64,000 bases of DNA, from contig NZ_JAQTHV010000001.1 of NCBI RefSeq assembly GCF_029433295.1, positions 310,001 through 374,000 on the forward strand. Reading direction: 5' to 3'. This document shows positions 53,850 to 62,519 of the stretch, one piece after another. The position numbers and the translations under genes are program-made. Every line of letters starts with the position of its first letter. Within the stretch, counting starts at the first letter, position 1. The stretch comes from Bifidobacterium sp. ESL0784 (lineage in GTDB: Bacteria; Actinomycetota; Actinomycetes; Actinomycetales; Bifidobacteriaceae). A model generated the notes under the pieces. It had not been told where the DNA came from and ran no database searches. It worked only from the letters and a program-made list of their open reading frames with translations.

Positions 53850-54896
53850 ATGATCAGTGAAGCAATCGTCAAAATCGTCAACAAGCACGACCTCACCTAT
53901 GACGAGGCCTACCAGGCCATGAAGGAGATCATGGGTGGCAAATCGACACCGACCCAGAACGCGGCCTTCCTCGCAGCGCTCTCCACCAAGTCGGCCGAGG
54001 CCGAGACCATCGACGAGATTGCGGGCTGCGCGGCCGCCATGCGCGAACTGGCCACCCCCGTTCCGCACCCCGGCATCGAGACGATCGACATTGTCGGCAC
54101 CGGTGGCGACGGCGCCAACACCTTCAACATCTCCACCACCGCGGCCCTGATTTCCGCCGCCGCAGGAGCCAAGGTGACCAAGCACGGCAACCGCGCGGCC
54201 AGCTCGCAGTGCGGCACCGCCGACTGTCTCGAAGCCCTTGGCGCGAACATCTCGCTTTCGCCTGAAGAAGCCGTTGACCTGCTCAAGAAGGACAATTTCA
54301 CCTTCCTCTTCGCTCAGCGCTACCACACCGCAATGCGCTACGTCGGCCCGATCCGCAAGGAACTCGGCTTCCGTACCGTCTTCAACATCCTCGGGCCTCT
54401 GACCAATCCAGCCCGTCCCGAATACTTCCTGCTCGGCGTTTACGACGAGTATCTGGTTGAGCCCATTGCCCATGTGCTCGAAAGCCTTGGTGTCAAACGC
54501 GCACTGGTCGTCTACGGTCGTGACAAGATGGACGAGGTCTCGCTTTCCGCCGAAACCGCGGCCTGCGAGCTGCGCGACGGCGAATACCATCCGATGACGC
54601 TGACTCCTGAGGAGTTCGGCCTGACCCGTTGCCAGAAGAGCGACCTGCTCGGCGGCACTCCTACAGAGAACGCCGCCATCACCCGCGCTATTTTGGGCGG
54701 CAAGGAGACCGGCCTGAAGCTGGAAGCTGCGCTGTTCAACGCCGCTTGTGCGCTATATGTTTGCGGCGTTGCCTCGTCCATCGGGCAAGGCGTGGAAATC
54801 GCCCGCCAGCAGATCGACTCCGGTGCCGCAACGAAGACGCTCGATGCGTTCGTCGCCGGTTCGCAGGCGTTCGCCAAGGCTGATGCTGATAAGTAA
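53850..54896 (+). CDS. trpD: anthranilate phosphoribosyltransferase
   Basis: 348 residues. Joins anthranilate to PRPP. Marks: [16 protein letters not shown] (PRPP loop), [58 protein letters not shown] and the metal-binding GRDKMDEVS. An 87-bp AT-rich gap precedes it, with AAGGAAG before the ATG. Confidence 0.96.
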   Translation: MISEAIVKIVNKHDLTYDEAYQAMKEIMGGKSTPTQNAAFLAALSTKSAEAETIDEIAGCAAAMRELATPVPHPGIETIDIVGTGGDGANTFNISTTAALISAAAGAKVTKHGNRAASSQCGTADCLEALGANISLSPEEAVDLLKKDNFTFLFAQRYHTAMRYVGPIRKELGFRTVFNILGPLTNPARPEYFLLGVYDEYLVEPIAHVLESLGVKRALVVYGRDKMDEVSLSAETAACELRDGEYHPMTLTPEEFGLTRCQKSDLLGGTPTENAAITRAILGGKETGLKLEAALFNAACALYVCGVASSIGQGVEIARQQIDSGAATKTLDAFVAGSQAFAKADADK

Positions 54897-54909
54897 GGAC
54901 CAAAGAAAA

Positions 54910-55761
54910 ATGGCTGAATCCGAAAATATTCTGCAGCGCATCGCCGCCAAGACCCGCGAGCGCGTGGCCGAGGAAAAGGCACAGACTCCGCAGAGCGTGG
55001 TGGAGGCGCAAGCTCGTGAGGTCAACTCGCGGAAGGTTGCGGCGGGGGAGACTGGAGACGCGGCGTTTCCGTTCGAGCGTGCGCTGAAGGCTCCGGGCAT
55101 GAGTTTCATCTGCGAGCTTAAGCAGGCCTCGCCGAGCAAGGGCATCATCGCGCAGGACTATCCCTACCTCGACATCGCCCGCGACTATGAAAAGGCCGGA
55201 GCGGCGGCCATCAGCTGCCTGACCGAGCCGACGTGGTTCAAGGGCTCCGACGAGCACCTGCGCCAGGTCGCGGCGGCGGTTGACATTCCGGTGCTGCGCA
55301 AGGATTTCATCGTCGACGAATACATGATCTATCAGGCCCGTGCCTGTGGCGCTTCGGCGGTGCTGTTGATTTGCTCGATTCTGAGCGACTTGCAGCTTGC
55401 CGATTACACCGCGCTCGCGCATGAACTTGGTATGAGTGCGCTGGTGGAGGCTTATCAGCCTGACGAGGTGCCACGTGCCATCGCCGCCGGTGCCCGCGTC
55501 GTCGGCGTCAACAACCGCGACCTGCGCACCTTCGACGTCGACTTCGACCACAGCATCAAGCTGCGCCCGACTGTCGGCCTCGACCGCGTCTTCGTTTCGG
55601 AATCGGGTGTGCGTACTCGTGCCGATGTCGAGGAACTCGAGGCCGCCGGCGTTGACGCGGTGCTGATTGGTGAGACGCTGATGCGTTCTCCCGACAAGAC
55701 CGCGGCGCTCGCCGAGCTTCGCGGCGGTCCTGCGAATAATCCCGTTGCGGTTGAGAAGTAA
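54910..55761 (+). CDS. trpC: indole-3-glycerol phosphate synthase
   Basis: 283 residues. TIM barrel with MSFICELKQASPSKGII, AISCLTEPTWFKGS, LRKDFIVDEYMIYQARACGASAVLL, GVNNRDLRTFDVD and ISESG-type VSESGV; catalytic Lys and Glu residues are in place. The ATG at 54910 starts 13 bp after trpD. Not fused with TrpF. Confidence 0.95.
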   Translation: MAESENILQRIAAKTRERVAEEKAQTPQSVVEAQAREVNSRKVAAGETGDAAFPFERALKAPGMSFICELKQASPSKGIIAQDYPYLDIARDYEKAGAAAISCLTEPTWFKGSDEHLRQVAAAVDIPVLRKDFIVDEYMIYQARACGASAVLLICSILSDLQLADYTALAHELGMSALVEAYQPDEVPRAIAAGARVVGVNNRDLRTFDVDFDHSIKLRPTVGLDRVFVSESGVRTRADVEELEAAGVDAVLIGETLMRSPDKTAALAELRGGPANNPVAVEK

Positions 55762-55773
55762 GAAGCAGGAATA

Positions 55774-56580
55774 ATGAACAATCCAACTGCATCGGCTCGG
55801 GCTACGTCTGAGGAACCGTCCGATATCCACGTGCCGTTTGAAGACAACGCAAGTATTTGCAATGCAATTGAAGAATGTGAATCATTAAACGGCGACACAA
55901 GTGCGCAATCGTCAAACGCCTACAAAGTCAAGCTTTGCGGGCTGAAACGCGAGCAGGATATGGACGCCGCCTTGGCGGCCGGTAGCGATGCCGTCGGATT
56001 CATTATCGACTTCCCCAAATCGCACCGTTCGATTTCTCCCGAACGCGTGGCCGAACTGGTCAAATATATGAAGGCCCAAGCCCGTGAAACCGGTGCGAAT
56101 CCGCCGGCTGCGGTAGGGGTGTTTGTTGACCAACCTGCGCAGCGCGTGGCCGTGATTGCACGCGACGCCGACCTCGATGTGATTCAGCTTCACGGCCATG
56201 AAAACGAGGATTATCTCTCCGAATTACGCGAACAGGTAACTCTTCCAATCATGCAGGCGTTCAAGGTGCGCGAGGCGTTGGATGTGGCCGAGGCTCTCGA
56301 ATCGTCGGCTGACATGGTGCTGCTTGACGCAGGCGCAGGCGATGGCAAGACCTTTGACTGGTCACTCGTTCGTGATGTGAATCGTCCGTTCATGTTGGCC
56401 GGTGGACTCAATCCGGGCAATGTGGCCGAAGCCATCCGCGCGACGCACCCCTTCGGTGTCGATATGAGTTCTGGCGTCGAAACCGACCACCTCAAGGACC
56501 CTGGCAAGATGTTCGCTGCGGTCAAGGCGGTGCGGGACGTTTCGAATAATGCGGAAGCCGGTGGTACCAACGATATGTAA
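55774..56580 (+). CDS. trpF: phosphoribosylanthranilate isomerase
   Basis: 268 residues, longer than the usual 200-220 because about 49 residues of Ser/Glu/Asn-rich sequence precede the core. Core marks: KVKLCGLKREQDMDAAL with the catalytic Cys, SDAVGFIIDFPKSHRSI, VIQLHGHENEDYL, DAGAGDGKTFDW, LAGGLNPGNVAEAI and GVDMSSGVET. AGGA before the ATG supports this start. Third-from-last step before tryptophan. Confidence 0.92.
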   Translation: MNNPTASARATSEEPSDIHVPFEDNASICNAIEECESLNGDTSAQSSNAYKVKLCGLKREQDMDAALAAGSDAVGFIIDFPKSHRSISPERVAELVKYMKAQARETGANPPAAVGVFVDQPAQRVAVIARDADLDVIQLHGHENEDYLSELREQVTLPIMQAFKVREALDVAEALESSADMVLLDAGAGDGKTFDWSLVRDVNRPFMLAGGLNPGNVAEAIRATHPFGVDMSSGVETDHLKDPGKMFAAVKAVRDVSNNAEAGGTNDM

Positions 56581-56701
56581 TGCAATAACAAGGTTTACAG
56601 GATAGCCGCTTCGATACGTTAGCCCTCGAATCCGGCTAATATCAATGGCATCAACGACGTAATCAATAATCAAAAAACTGTATATATTAAGGAGCAATCT
56701 C

Positions 56702-57901
56702 ATGACCAATTCGCCCAATTCAAAGGGGCGCTTCGGCATCCACGGGGGACAGTACATCCCGGAGACGCTGATGGGCGCCGTCAACGAGCTGGAGGAGGCC
56801 TACAATCATTACAAAAATGATCCCGACTTCCTCGCCGAGCTCGACGATCTTGAGAAGAAGTACGCCGGTCGTCCGTCGTTGCTGTATTACGCAGAGAACA
56901 TGACCAAGGATCTCGGCGGCGCGAAAGTGTATCTCAAGCGCGAGGACCTCAACCATACCGGCGCACACAAGATCAACAACGTGCTCGGCCAGGCGCTGCT
57001 CGCCAAGCGTATGGGCAAGACCCGCTTGATCGCCGAAACCGGAGCAGGGCAGCATGGCGTGGCCACGGCCACCGTTGCGGCGCTTTTCGGCATGGAGTGC
57101 GTGGTCTACATGGGCCAGGTGGATATGGAACGCCAGGCGCTGAACGTCTACCGCATGCGCTTGCTCGGCGCGGAAGTGCGCGGCGTCACCAGCGGCACCG
57201 GCACGCTGAAAGACGCAGTTTCCGAAACCTTCCGCGAATGGACGCGTCGCATCTCCGACACCCATTACTGCCTCGGCTCGTGCATGGGCCCACACCCCTT
57301 CCCGACAATGGTGCGCGACTTCCAGTCCGTCATCTCCAAGGAGGCTCGCGAGCAGATTCTTGAGGACGAGGGCAAGCTCCCTGCCGCGGTGCTGGCGTGT
57401 GTCGGCGGCGGCTCGAATGCCATCGGCAGCTTCTACAACTTCATCAACGACAAGGATGTGAAGCTCATTGGCTGCGAGGCGGCCGGACGCGGCATCGACA
57501 CCAAGGAAACCGCAGCGACCATGAACACCGGCTCGCTGGGCATCTTCCATGGCATGAAGAGCTACTTCTGCCAGAACGAATACGGTCAGATCGCGCCGGT
57601 CTACACGATTTCCGCCGGCCTTGACTACCCGGGCGTCGGCCCGGAGCACGCGGCGCTGAAGGATTCCGGACGCGCCCAATACGTCGCCATCACCGACGAC
57701 GAGGCCGTCGATGCCTTCGAATACCTGAGCCGTACCGAGGGCATCATCCCGGCCATCGAAAGCGCGCACGCCGTGGCCTACGCCATGAAACTCGCGCCGA
57801 CGCTTTCGCGCGACCAAAGTATCATCGTCACCCTTTCCGGGCGTGGCGACAAGGATGTGGCGGCCATCGCCCGCTACCGTGGGGAGGATCTTCATGACTG
57901 A
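56702..57901 (+). CDS. trpB: tryptophan synthase beta chain
   Basis: 399 residues. PLP enzyme joining indole and serine. Marks: [33 protein letters not shown], the cofactor lysine (Lys90) in [42 protein letters not shown] and [12 protein letters not shown]. TrpB1-type length, partner of TrpA. A 121-bp gap separates it from trpF; AAGGAG lies upstream. Confidence 0.97.
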   Translation: MTNSPNSKGRFGIHGGQYIPETLMGAVNELEEAYNHYKNDPDFLAELDDLEKKYAGRPSLLYYAENMTKDLGGAKVYLKREDLNHTGAHKINNVLGQALLAKRMGKTRLIAETGAGQHGVATATVAALFGMECVVYMGQVDMERQALNVYRMRLLGAEVRGVTSGTGTLKDAVSETFREWTRRISDTHYCLGSCMGPHPFPTMVRDFQSVISKEAREQILEDEGKLPAAVLACVGGGSNAIGSFYNFINDKDVKLIGCEAAGRGIDTKETAATMNTGSLGIFHGMKSYFCQNEYGQIAPVYTISAGLDYPGVGPEHAALKDSGRAQYVAITDDEAVDAFEYLSRTEGIIPAIESAHAVAYAMKLAPTLSRDQSIIVTLSGRGDKDVAAIARYRGEDLHD

Positions 57902-58733
57902 GACAACAACACAGGCCCAGCAGGGCGCTCGCCGTTCCCGCATTTTGGAAGCGTTCACGGCCCCCGACGGCAGCCGCCGCAAGGCTTTTATCCCGTTCGT
58001 CACGGTCGGCGATCCTTCGATTGCCTTGACCGAAAAGCTCGTGCCGGCCATGATTGACGCCGGTGCCGACCTCATCGAGCTGGGCGTTCCCTTCTCCGAC
58101 CCGACCGCCGAAGGCCCGGTCATCCAGGAAGCCAGCAACCGCGCACTTGCCGCCGGCACCACCACCGATGATGCCTTCGCGTTGGTCGAGCGTTTGCGCA
58201 ACGACCACAAGATCGAGACGCCGATGGTCTTCATGACCTATGCCAACGTCCTGTATTCCTACGGCCTCGAGCGTTTCGCGCACCGTGCCGCGGAAGTCGG
58301 GCTCGACGGCGTGATCCTGCCGGACGTGCCGCACGAGGAAAAGCCGGAGTTCGACGAGCCGTTGGCCGCCGAGGGGCTTGACTTGGTCAGCCTCATCGCC
58401 CCGACCTCACATGAGCGCATCCACAGCATCGCCTCGGATGCCAAGGGCTTCATCTATTGCGTGAGCTCGCTCGGCGTCACCGGCGTTCGCAAGGAAATCA
58501 CCAGCGATGTGAAGGGCATGGTGCGCGAAGTGCGTTCCGTCACCGATGTGCCGGCTGCTATTGGATTCGGCATTTCCACCCCTGAGCAGGCCGCAACCAT
58601 GGCCGCCGATTCGGACGGCGCCATCGTCGGCTCGGCCATCGTCCGTCTCGTCGGCAAATACGGAGAGGACGCGGTGCCGTACGTCACCGATTACGTCCGC
58701 TCGTTGGCCAAAGCGGTTCACGGGCTGAACTGA
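57894..58733 (+). CDS. trpA: tryptophan synthase alpha chain
   Basis: 279 residues. Makes indole from indole-3-glycerol phosphate. Marks: [36 protein letters not shown] with the catalytic Glu, [15 protein letters not shown] with the catalytic Asp, and [10 protein letters not shown]. Start at 57894 after GGGGAGG overlaps trpB by 8 bp. Last gene of the operon. Confidence 0.97.
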   Translation: MTETTTQAQQGARRSRILEAFTAPDGSRRKAFIPFVTVGDPSIALTEKLVPAMIDAGADLIELGVPFSDPTAEGPVIQEASNRALAAGTTTDDAFALVERLRNDHKIETPMVFMTYANVLYSYGLERFAHRAAEVGLDGVILPDVPHEEKPEFDEPLAAEGLDLVSLIAPTSHERIHSIASDAKGFIYCVSSLGVTGVRKEITSDVKGMVREVRSVTDVPAAIGFGISTPEQAATMAADSDGAIVGSAIVRLVGKYGEDAVPYVTDYVRSLAKAVHGLN

Positions 58734-58754
58734 GGGCTTCGTAAGTAAAGTGTG

Positions 58755-58808
58755 GCAGCAAAAACGCGGGCACATTCGTCGTCAGACGGTGTGCCCGCAT
58801 TTTGCTGC
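58755..58808 (+). terminator. trp operon terminator
   Basis: GCAGCAAAAACGCGGGCAC (58755-58773) pairs with GTGCCCGCATTTTGCTGC (58791-58808), one mismatch/bulge, 17-nt loop. Confidence 0.85.
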
Positions 58809-58969
58809 TGGGAGGCTGCTCCTGACGGTTGCTAAGAGTCCGTTTTATAGCATCAGATGAATCGAGCATGAATCATCAGTGGAATCGTGATTTGATTTTC
58901 AAATAATTTCTGCACGATGACATGGGCGCGCATAATATGGAGGCAGACAATCGAAGTGGGAAGCGGGGA

Positions 58970-59809
58970 ATGATGACTGCTTATATGGATCACAAGGATC
59001 TCGCCAACGAGGTCATCGACGAGGCGCGAACAAAGGAAATCACTGACGGCGTGCATCGCGTGCTTGACGACATCGCAAAAGCTGAGGCTGCGTCTGGGCG
59101 TGAATCTGGGTCGGTCAAACTGCTTGCAGCAACAAAGACCCGCGATGTCGGCGAGATTATGGCTGCCATCGACGCCGGCGTGCGCATGATCGGCGAAAAC
59201 CGTCCGCAGGAAATCTCCGCCAAGGCCGAGGGTTTGATTCGCCAGTGTGCACAACGAGGATTCTCACTTGGGGCGGCAGCAAACGCGCAGAATTCCGCCG
59301 CTTCCCAAACTGCGTCCAACGGCCACATCCCCTTCCATCTCATCGGCCAGCTGCAATCTAACAAAATCGGTAAGGTGCTGCCTTACGTCGACATCATCGA
59401 ATCCGTCGGTTCACTTGAAGAAGCGCAGAAAATCGCGCGTCGTGCCGTCGCCCGCCACATCGTCGTCGGCGTGCTGATGGAGGTCAACGAGTCCGGCGAG
59501 GCTTCGAAGTCCGGGTGCGAGCCTGACGAGGCCGTGGATCTCGCCTACCAGATTGCCGCGCTGGAAGGCTTGCAGCTGCAAGGTTTGATGACCATCGGTG
59601 CCCATGTCGACGACGAAAAGACGATACGCGCCGGCTTCGCTCACCTGCGCGGCACGCGTGACACGATTCTCAAGTCCGGCGAGCCCGGAACTGCGCAATG
59701 CCGCGAACTTTCGATGGGCATGACCCACGATATGGACTACGCCGTGGCCGAAGGCTCGACCATTGTGCGCGTCGGCACCGCGATTTTCGGCGAGCGCGCG
59801 TTCATCTAA
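58970..59809 (+). CDS. YggS-family pyridoxal-phosphate-binding protein
   Basis: About 279 residues. PLP homeostasis protein without known catalysis. The cofactor lysine is in KLLAATKTRD; GENRPQE, FHLIGQLQSNKIGKVL, VLMEVNESGEASKSG, GLQLQGLMTIG and ELSMGMTHDMDYAVAEGSTIVRVG are all family signatures. A loop near residues 95-120 (Gln/Asn/Ala/Ser) is an insertion. Start uncertain: ATGs at 58922, 58937, 58970 and 58973 are in frame. Confidence 0.92.
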   Translation: MMTAYMDHKDLANEVIDEARTKEITDGVHRVLDDIAKAEAASGRESGSVKLLAATKTRDVGEIMAAIDAGVRMIGENRPQEISAKAEGLIRQCAQRGFSLGAAANAQNSAASQTASNGHIPFHLIGQLQSNKIGKVLPYVDIIESVGSLEEAQKIARRAVARHIVVGVLMEVNESGEASKSGCEPDEAVDLAYQIAALEGLQLQGLMTIGAHVDDEKTIRAGFAHLRGTRDTILKSGEPGTAQCRELSMGMTHDMDYAVAEGSTIVRVGTAIFGERAFI

Positions 59810-59826
59810 TACAGGGGAATGTGTTT

Positions 59827-59875
59827 GCGCCATAAACAAGCCGTTGGGCAAGGTTTATCGGCTTGTTTATGGCGC
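59827..59875. terminator. strong hairpin terminator after the YggS-family gene
   Basis: Perfect 17-bp stem (GCGCCATAAACAAGCCG at 59827-59843, complement at 59859-59875) followed by TTATTGTTGTT. Confidence 0.85.
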
Positions 59876-59959
59876 TTATTGTTGTTCCCGCCATTTTTAG
59901 ATCGTTTAGCCTTGCTCAGTGGCTTGTTTATGATGAAATCCTGTTTGAAGGGTTGGTGA

Positions 59960-60274
59960 ATGAAGATGGATGATGTCGTTGGCGGTGACCGTATGATTCG
60001 CGTTCGCGCGGTGGTCACCGGCATGGTGCAAGGCGTTGGCTACCGCTATTTCGCGGTCAACGAGGCACGGCGCTGCGGCATCGCCGGTTGGGTGCGCAAC
60101 CGGCTCGATGGAACGGTCGAGGTCGAAGCGCAAGGGGAGCGGAGCATAGTCGCCGCTTTCGTGGAGCGGCTTGGCCACGGCCCGCAATGGGGTCACGTCG
60201 ACAACGTGAAAACTGCGGAAATCCCGCTTCATGACCATGAAAGTTTGGAATTCCGTGTCCGTCGCGATGCCTGA
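59960..60274 (+). CDS. acyP: acylphosphatase
   Basis: 104 residues. Hydrolyses acyl phosphates. VVTGMVQGVGYRYFAVNEA carries the phosphate-binding loop and catalytic Arg; CGIAGWVRNRLDGTVEVEAQG carries the catalytic Asn. Start at 59960 adds a short charged lead; a later Met (MIRVRAVVTG) is an alternative. Confidence 0.93.
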   Translation: MKMDDVVGGDRMIRVRAVVTGMVQGVGYRYFAVNEARRCGIAGWVRNRLDGTVEVEAQGERSIVAAFVERLGHGPQWGHVDNVKTAEIPLHDHESLEFRVRRDA

Positions 60275-60330
60275 TGAATAATTTCGGCTTCTCAACGAGC
60301 AAAGACGGGGAAGTGGCGTAGGCTGAAGAC

Positions 60331-61146
60331 ATGAGAATCGCACGCTATTCCTATAACGATGTTCCGCACTATGCATTCGTGCAGACCGACAGCAATGACA
60401 AGAAGGATTACCTCGTCGAGCTCGATGGCTATCCCTTTGGCTCTCAGCCGGTTGAGCCCACCGGCGAGCGCCATCTGATCGATGAAGAGGGTATCCGCCT
60501 GCTCGCTCCGGTCATTCCCTCCAAGGTCTACGGCCTGGCCAAAAACTACGAGGCCCACGCCGAATATATGCATTCCAAGGGTCAGTCCGCCGCCGAGCAT
60601 GCGCCCAGCGAGATGGTCATTTTCATGAAGCCGTCCACCTCCGTCATCGGCCCCGACGACCCGATTGTCATTCCCGATTTCTCGAACGATATGAACTTCG
60701 AACCGGAAGTGGCCGTGGTCATGGGTCGCATCGCCAAGAACGTTTCCGTCGAGAAGGCCATGGATTACGTGCTCGGCTTCACTTGTGTCAACGACGTGAC
60801 GCTGCGCGATTTGCAGGGCGACGATCCGATGTGGACGCGCGCCAAGGGCTTCGACACCTCCTGCCCGCTCGGCCCGTGGATTGAGACCGACCTTGACTGG
60901 AAAGATGCGAAGATCTCCTTCACTCTGAACGGCGAGAACGTGCCCGCCGCCTCCGGCACCACCGCCGATTTGATTCATTCGATTCCCGAGCAGATTGCCG
61001 AGATTTCCAGCTTTGCGACACTTTTGCCCGGCGACGTCATCATGACCGGCACTCCCAACGCCTCTGGCACCCTGAAGCCGCGCGACGAAGCCATCGTCAA
61101 CATCGAGGGTATCGGCTCACTGCGCAACGTCGTGGTCAAAGGCTGA
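60331..61146 (+). CDS. fumarylacetoacetate hydrolase-family protein
   Basis: 271 residues. FAH-fold metal enzyme. Marks: IPSKVYGLAKNYEAHAEY, VIFMKPSTSVIGPDDPI, the metal-binding FEPEVAVVMGR, GFTCVNDVTLRDLQ, RAKGFDTSCPLGPWI and MTGTPNASGT. Members hydrate or decarboxylate acylpyruvates or oxaloacetate; the substrate here is not clear. 56 bp after the acylphosphatase gene. Confidence 0.92.
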   Translation: MRIARYSYNDVPHYAFVQTDSNDKKDYLVELDGYPFGSQPVEPTGERHLIDEEGIRLLAPVIPSKVYGLAKNYEAHAEYMHSKGQSAAEHAPSEMVIFMKPSTSVIGPDDPIVIPDFSNDMNFEPEVAVVMGRIAKNVSVEKAMDYVLGFTCVNDVTLRDLQGDDPMWTRAKGFDTSCPLGPWIETDLDWKDAKISFTLNGENVPAASGTTADLIHSIPEQIAEISSFATLLPGDVIMTGTPNASGTLKPRDEAIVNIEGIGSLRNVVVKG

Positions 61147-61201
61147 TTTTTAACGGTCGATCAGGCGGTGGCCGAGAGTTCAAAACTCTATCAATCGTCT
61201 T

Positions 61202-61282
61202 GGCTCACAGTAACCCATGGTTACCAAAAGAAACCATGGAAATACGTACAGTATCTTTTGGTAACCATCAGTTAGTGTGAGC
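61202..61282. repeat. 82-bp palindromic element, copy 1 (diverged)
   Basis: Arms 61202-61230 and 61254-61282 around a 24-nt spacer (61231-61254 region) starting AAACCATGGAAATACG. Same sequence as the copy at 62257-62338 with a few changes; right arm has CATCAG where copy 2 has CATGGG. The changed bases supply the stop codon of the gene between the copies. Confidence 0.85.
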
Positions 61283-62170
61283 GCGTCTAAGGTCACAGAG
61301 CTGAGAAAGCGGCATGGGGCAGCTCAAATACTCGCTGTGATGCTTTCCCGCTTCGCGAAATGCCTGATTCAGGTAGTTGCAGAACCGCAAATCAAGCGAT
61401 CTGGTACCGATGTTGTTCCTTTCGACGGCGAATACATGCCATCCCCTTGACTGAATGATGTTTAATCGGTCCAAATCCTCGGCTATCTGATAATGGTGGT
61501 GCTGCCCGTTGAACTCGATGCCGATTCGGTATTCGGGATAGGCCATGTCAAGAAAATAGTGGGCGTTGTTGATGTCAAGTCGATAATTGACTTTTGGCTC
61601 CGGAAATCCGTATTTTAATAGGGTCAGACGAAGTCGTGTCTCGGCGGGCGAATCGGTGTTCTCGCGTATCAACGAAGATGCCTGCAGGCAGTTGTGCTGG
61701 TGTCTGAATGGAAGGCAATCTCTGAGATACTGATTGATTTTCCTTTTGGAAGTACGTCGTAGCATTTCATCACGGCAGACGAGAGCATCGCCGAGTACGA
61801 TTGCGTCTTCCAACAGCAATTCGCGCGACAATTGGGCGAAAGTCGCCTCCGGTGAGCTGCAAAGTATTCCCGCTATCTCAATAGTGTTGCCAGTGCTGTC
61901 GGTGTTGTTCCAAGTTCTGCACTGAAGGTTGTGGACCCGCAGACGCGATTGTCCTTGTTTGACGCAGACATAGACGTCAGTGGATTTGGGTTGTTTGGGT
62001 GTAGGAATTCCCATAAGATGTGCCGCTGTGAAATGACTGGCCGTCAGCCGCATGGAGGTGCGGCTTTGCGCCTCATGCAATGTCAGAATTGCCCGCTGCT
62101 GGCGTTCCCATGCTGCGTGCCGCATCAGATCGGTTTGTTTGGGTTCTCTTCTTAACTCGAACATATCCAT
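61268..62170 (-). CDS. DUF559/Vsr-like endonuclease-fold protein in a palindrome-flanked unit
   Basis: A 300-residue protein. The C-terminal part (about 180-275) fits the DUF559 / very-short-patch-repair-like nuclease fold: SPAETRLRLTLLKYGFPEPKVNY, then YFLDMAYPEYRIGIEFNGQHHHYQ with the D...ExN/K-type active-site residues and H-H-H, and DRLNIIQSRGWHVFAVERNN. The N-terminal half (SRTSMRLTASHFTAAHLMGIP, VYVCVKQGQSRLRVHNLQC) resembles AbiEi-like proteins of bifidobacteria. Role unknown; such proteins have been linked to toxin-antitoxin or defence functions, but this is not shown for this one. It is exactly enclosed by two near-identical palindromes, and its last codons lie inside one. Confidence 0.75.
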   Translation of the reverse strand: MDMFELRREPKQTDLMRHAAWERQQRAILTLHEAQSRTSMRLTASHFTAAHLMGIPTPKQPKSTDVYVCVKQGQSRLRVHNLQCRTWNNTDSTGNTIEIAGILCSSPEATFAQLSRELLLEDAIVLGDALVCRDEMLRRTSKRKINQYLRDCLPFRHQHNCLQASSLIRENTDSPAETRLRLTLLKYGFPEPKVNYRLDINNAHYFLDMAYPEYRIGIEFNGQHHHYQIAEDLDRLNIIQSRGWHVFAVERNNIGTRSLDLRFCNYLNQAFREAGKHHSEYLSCPMPLSQLCDLRRAHTN

Positions 62171-62256
62171 AAAATATGAAATTTTCGGAGATAAGTCGAA
62201 TTATTTTGGGGTAATCGGACAAAATTCAAGATTTCTTGATGTGGTTCTTAAAGTTG

Positions 62257-62338
62257 GACTCACACTAACCCATGGTTACCAAAAGAAACCATGGAAATAT
62301 GTACAGTATCTTTTGGTAACCATGGGTTAGTGTGAGTC
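62257..62338. repeat. 82-bp palindromic element, copy 2 (perfect arms)
   Basis: Perfect 29-bp inverted arms at 62257-62285 and 62310-62338 (outer end GACTCACACTAACC) around a 24-nt spacer with ATGGAAATATGTACAG. The spacer is nearly the same as in copy 1. It would fold into a very stable hairpin in RNA or a cruciform in DNA. Confidence 0.9.
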
Positions 62339-62391
62339 GAGATTCGTCAAGAACCGACTCACAACCACTAACTAGACAATGACGTCTAAAA

Positions 62392-62412
62392 GTTGAGTCG
62401 AATAGACTCAAG
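62392..62412 (+). promoter_or_regulatory. HAIR operator (HspR site) before clpB
   Basis: GTTGAGT at 62392-62398, seven bases (CGAATAG), ACTCAAG at 62406-62412. This matches the known HAIR consensus CTTGAGT-N7-ACTCAAG in all but the first base. HspR represses clpB and dnaK in actinobacteria under normal conditions, so heat control is likely. Confidence 0.9.
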
Positions 62413-62519
62413 TTTTGGGAATAGAACCTCTCCGTTTGCGGTTGTAATAAGCAGAGATTGAATAATGCCTTGAATTCCAACGATTCACGAAGGAACAGGG
62501 CGAACAAACGGAGGAAAAC

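Noticed and set aside
56720-58234. 504-codon minus-strand frame opposite trpB-trpA
   Set aside because: Antisense shadow of two conserved genes in an intact operon.
61202-62338. Insertion sequence
   Set aside because: No transposase domain in the enclosed gene and no visible target-site duplication; the two palindromes are direct copies, not the inverted ends of a single element.
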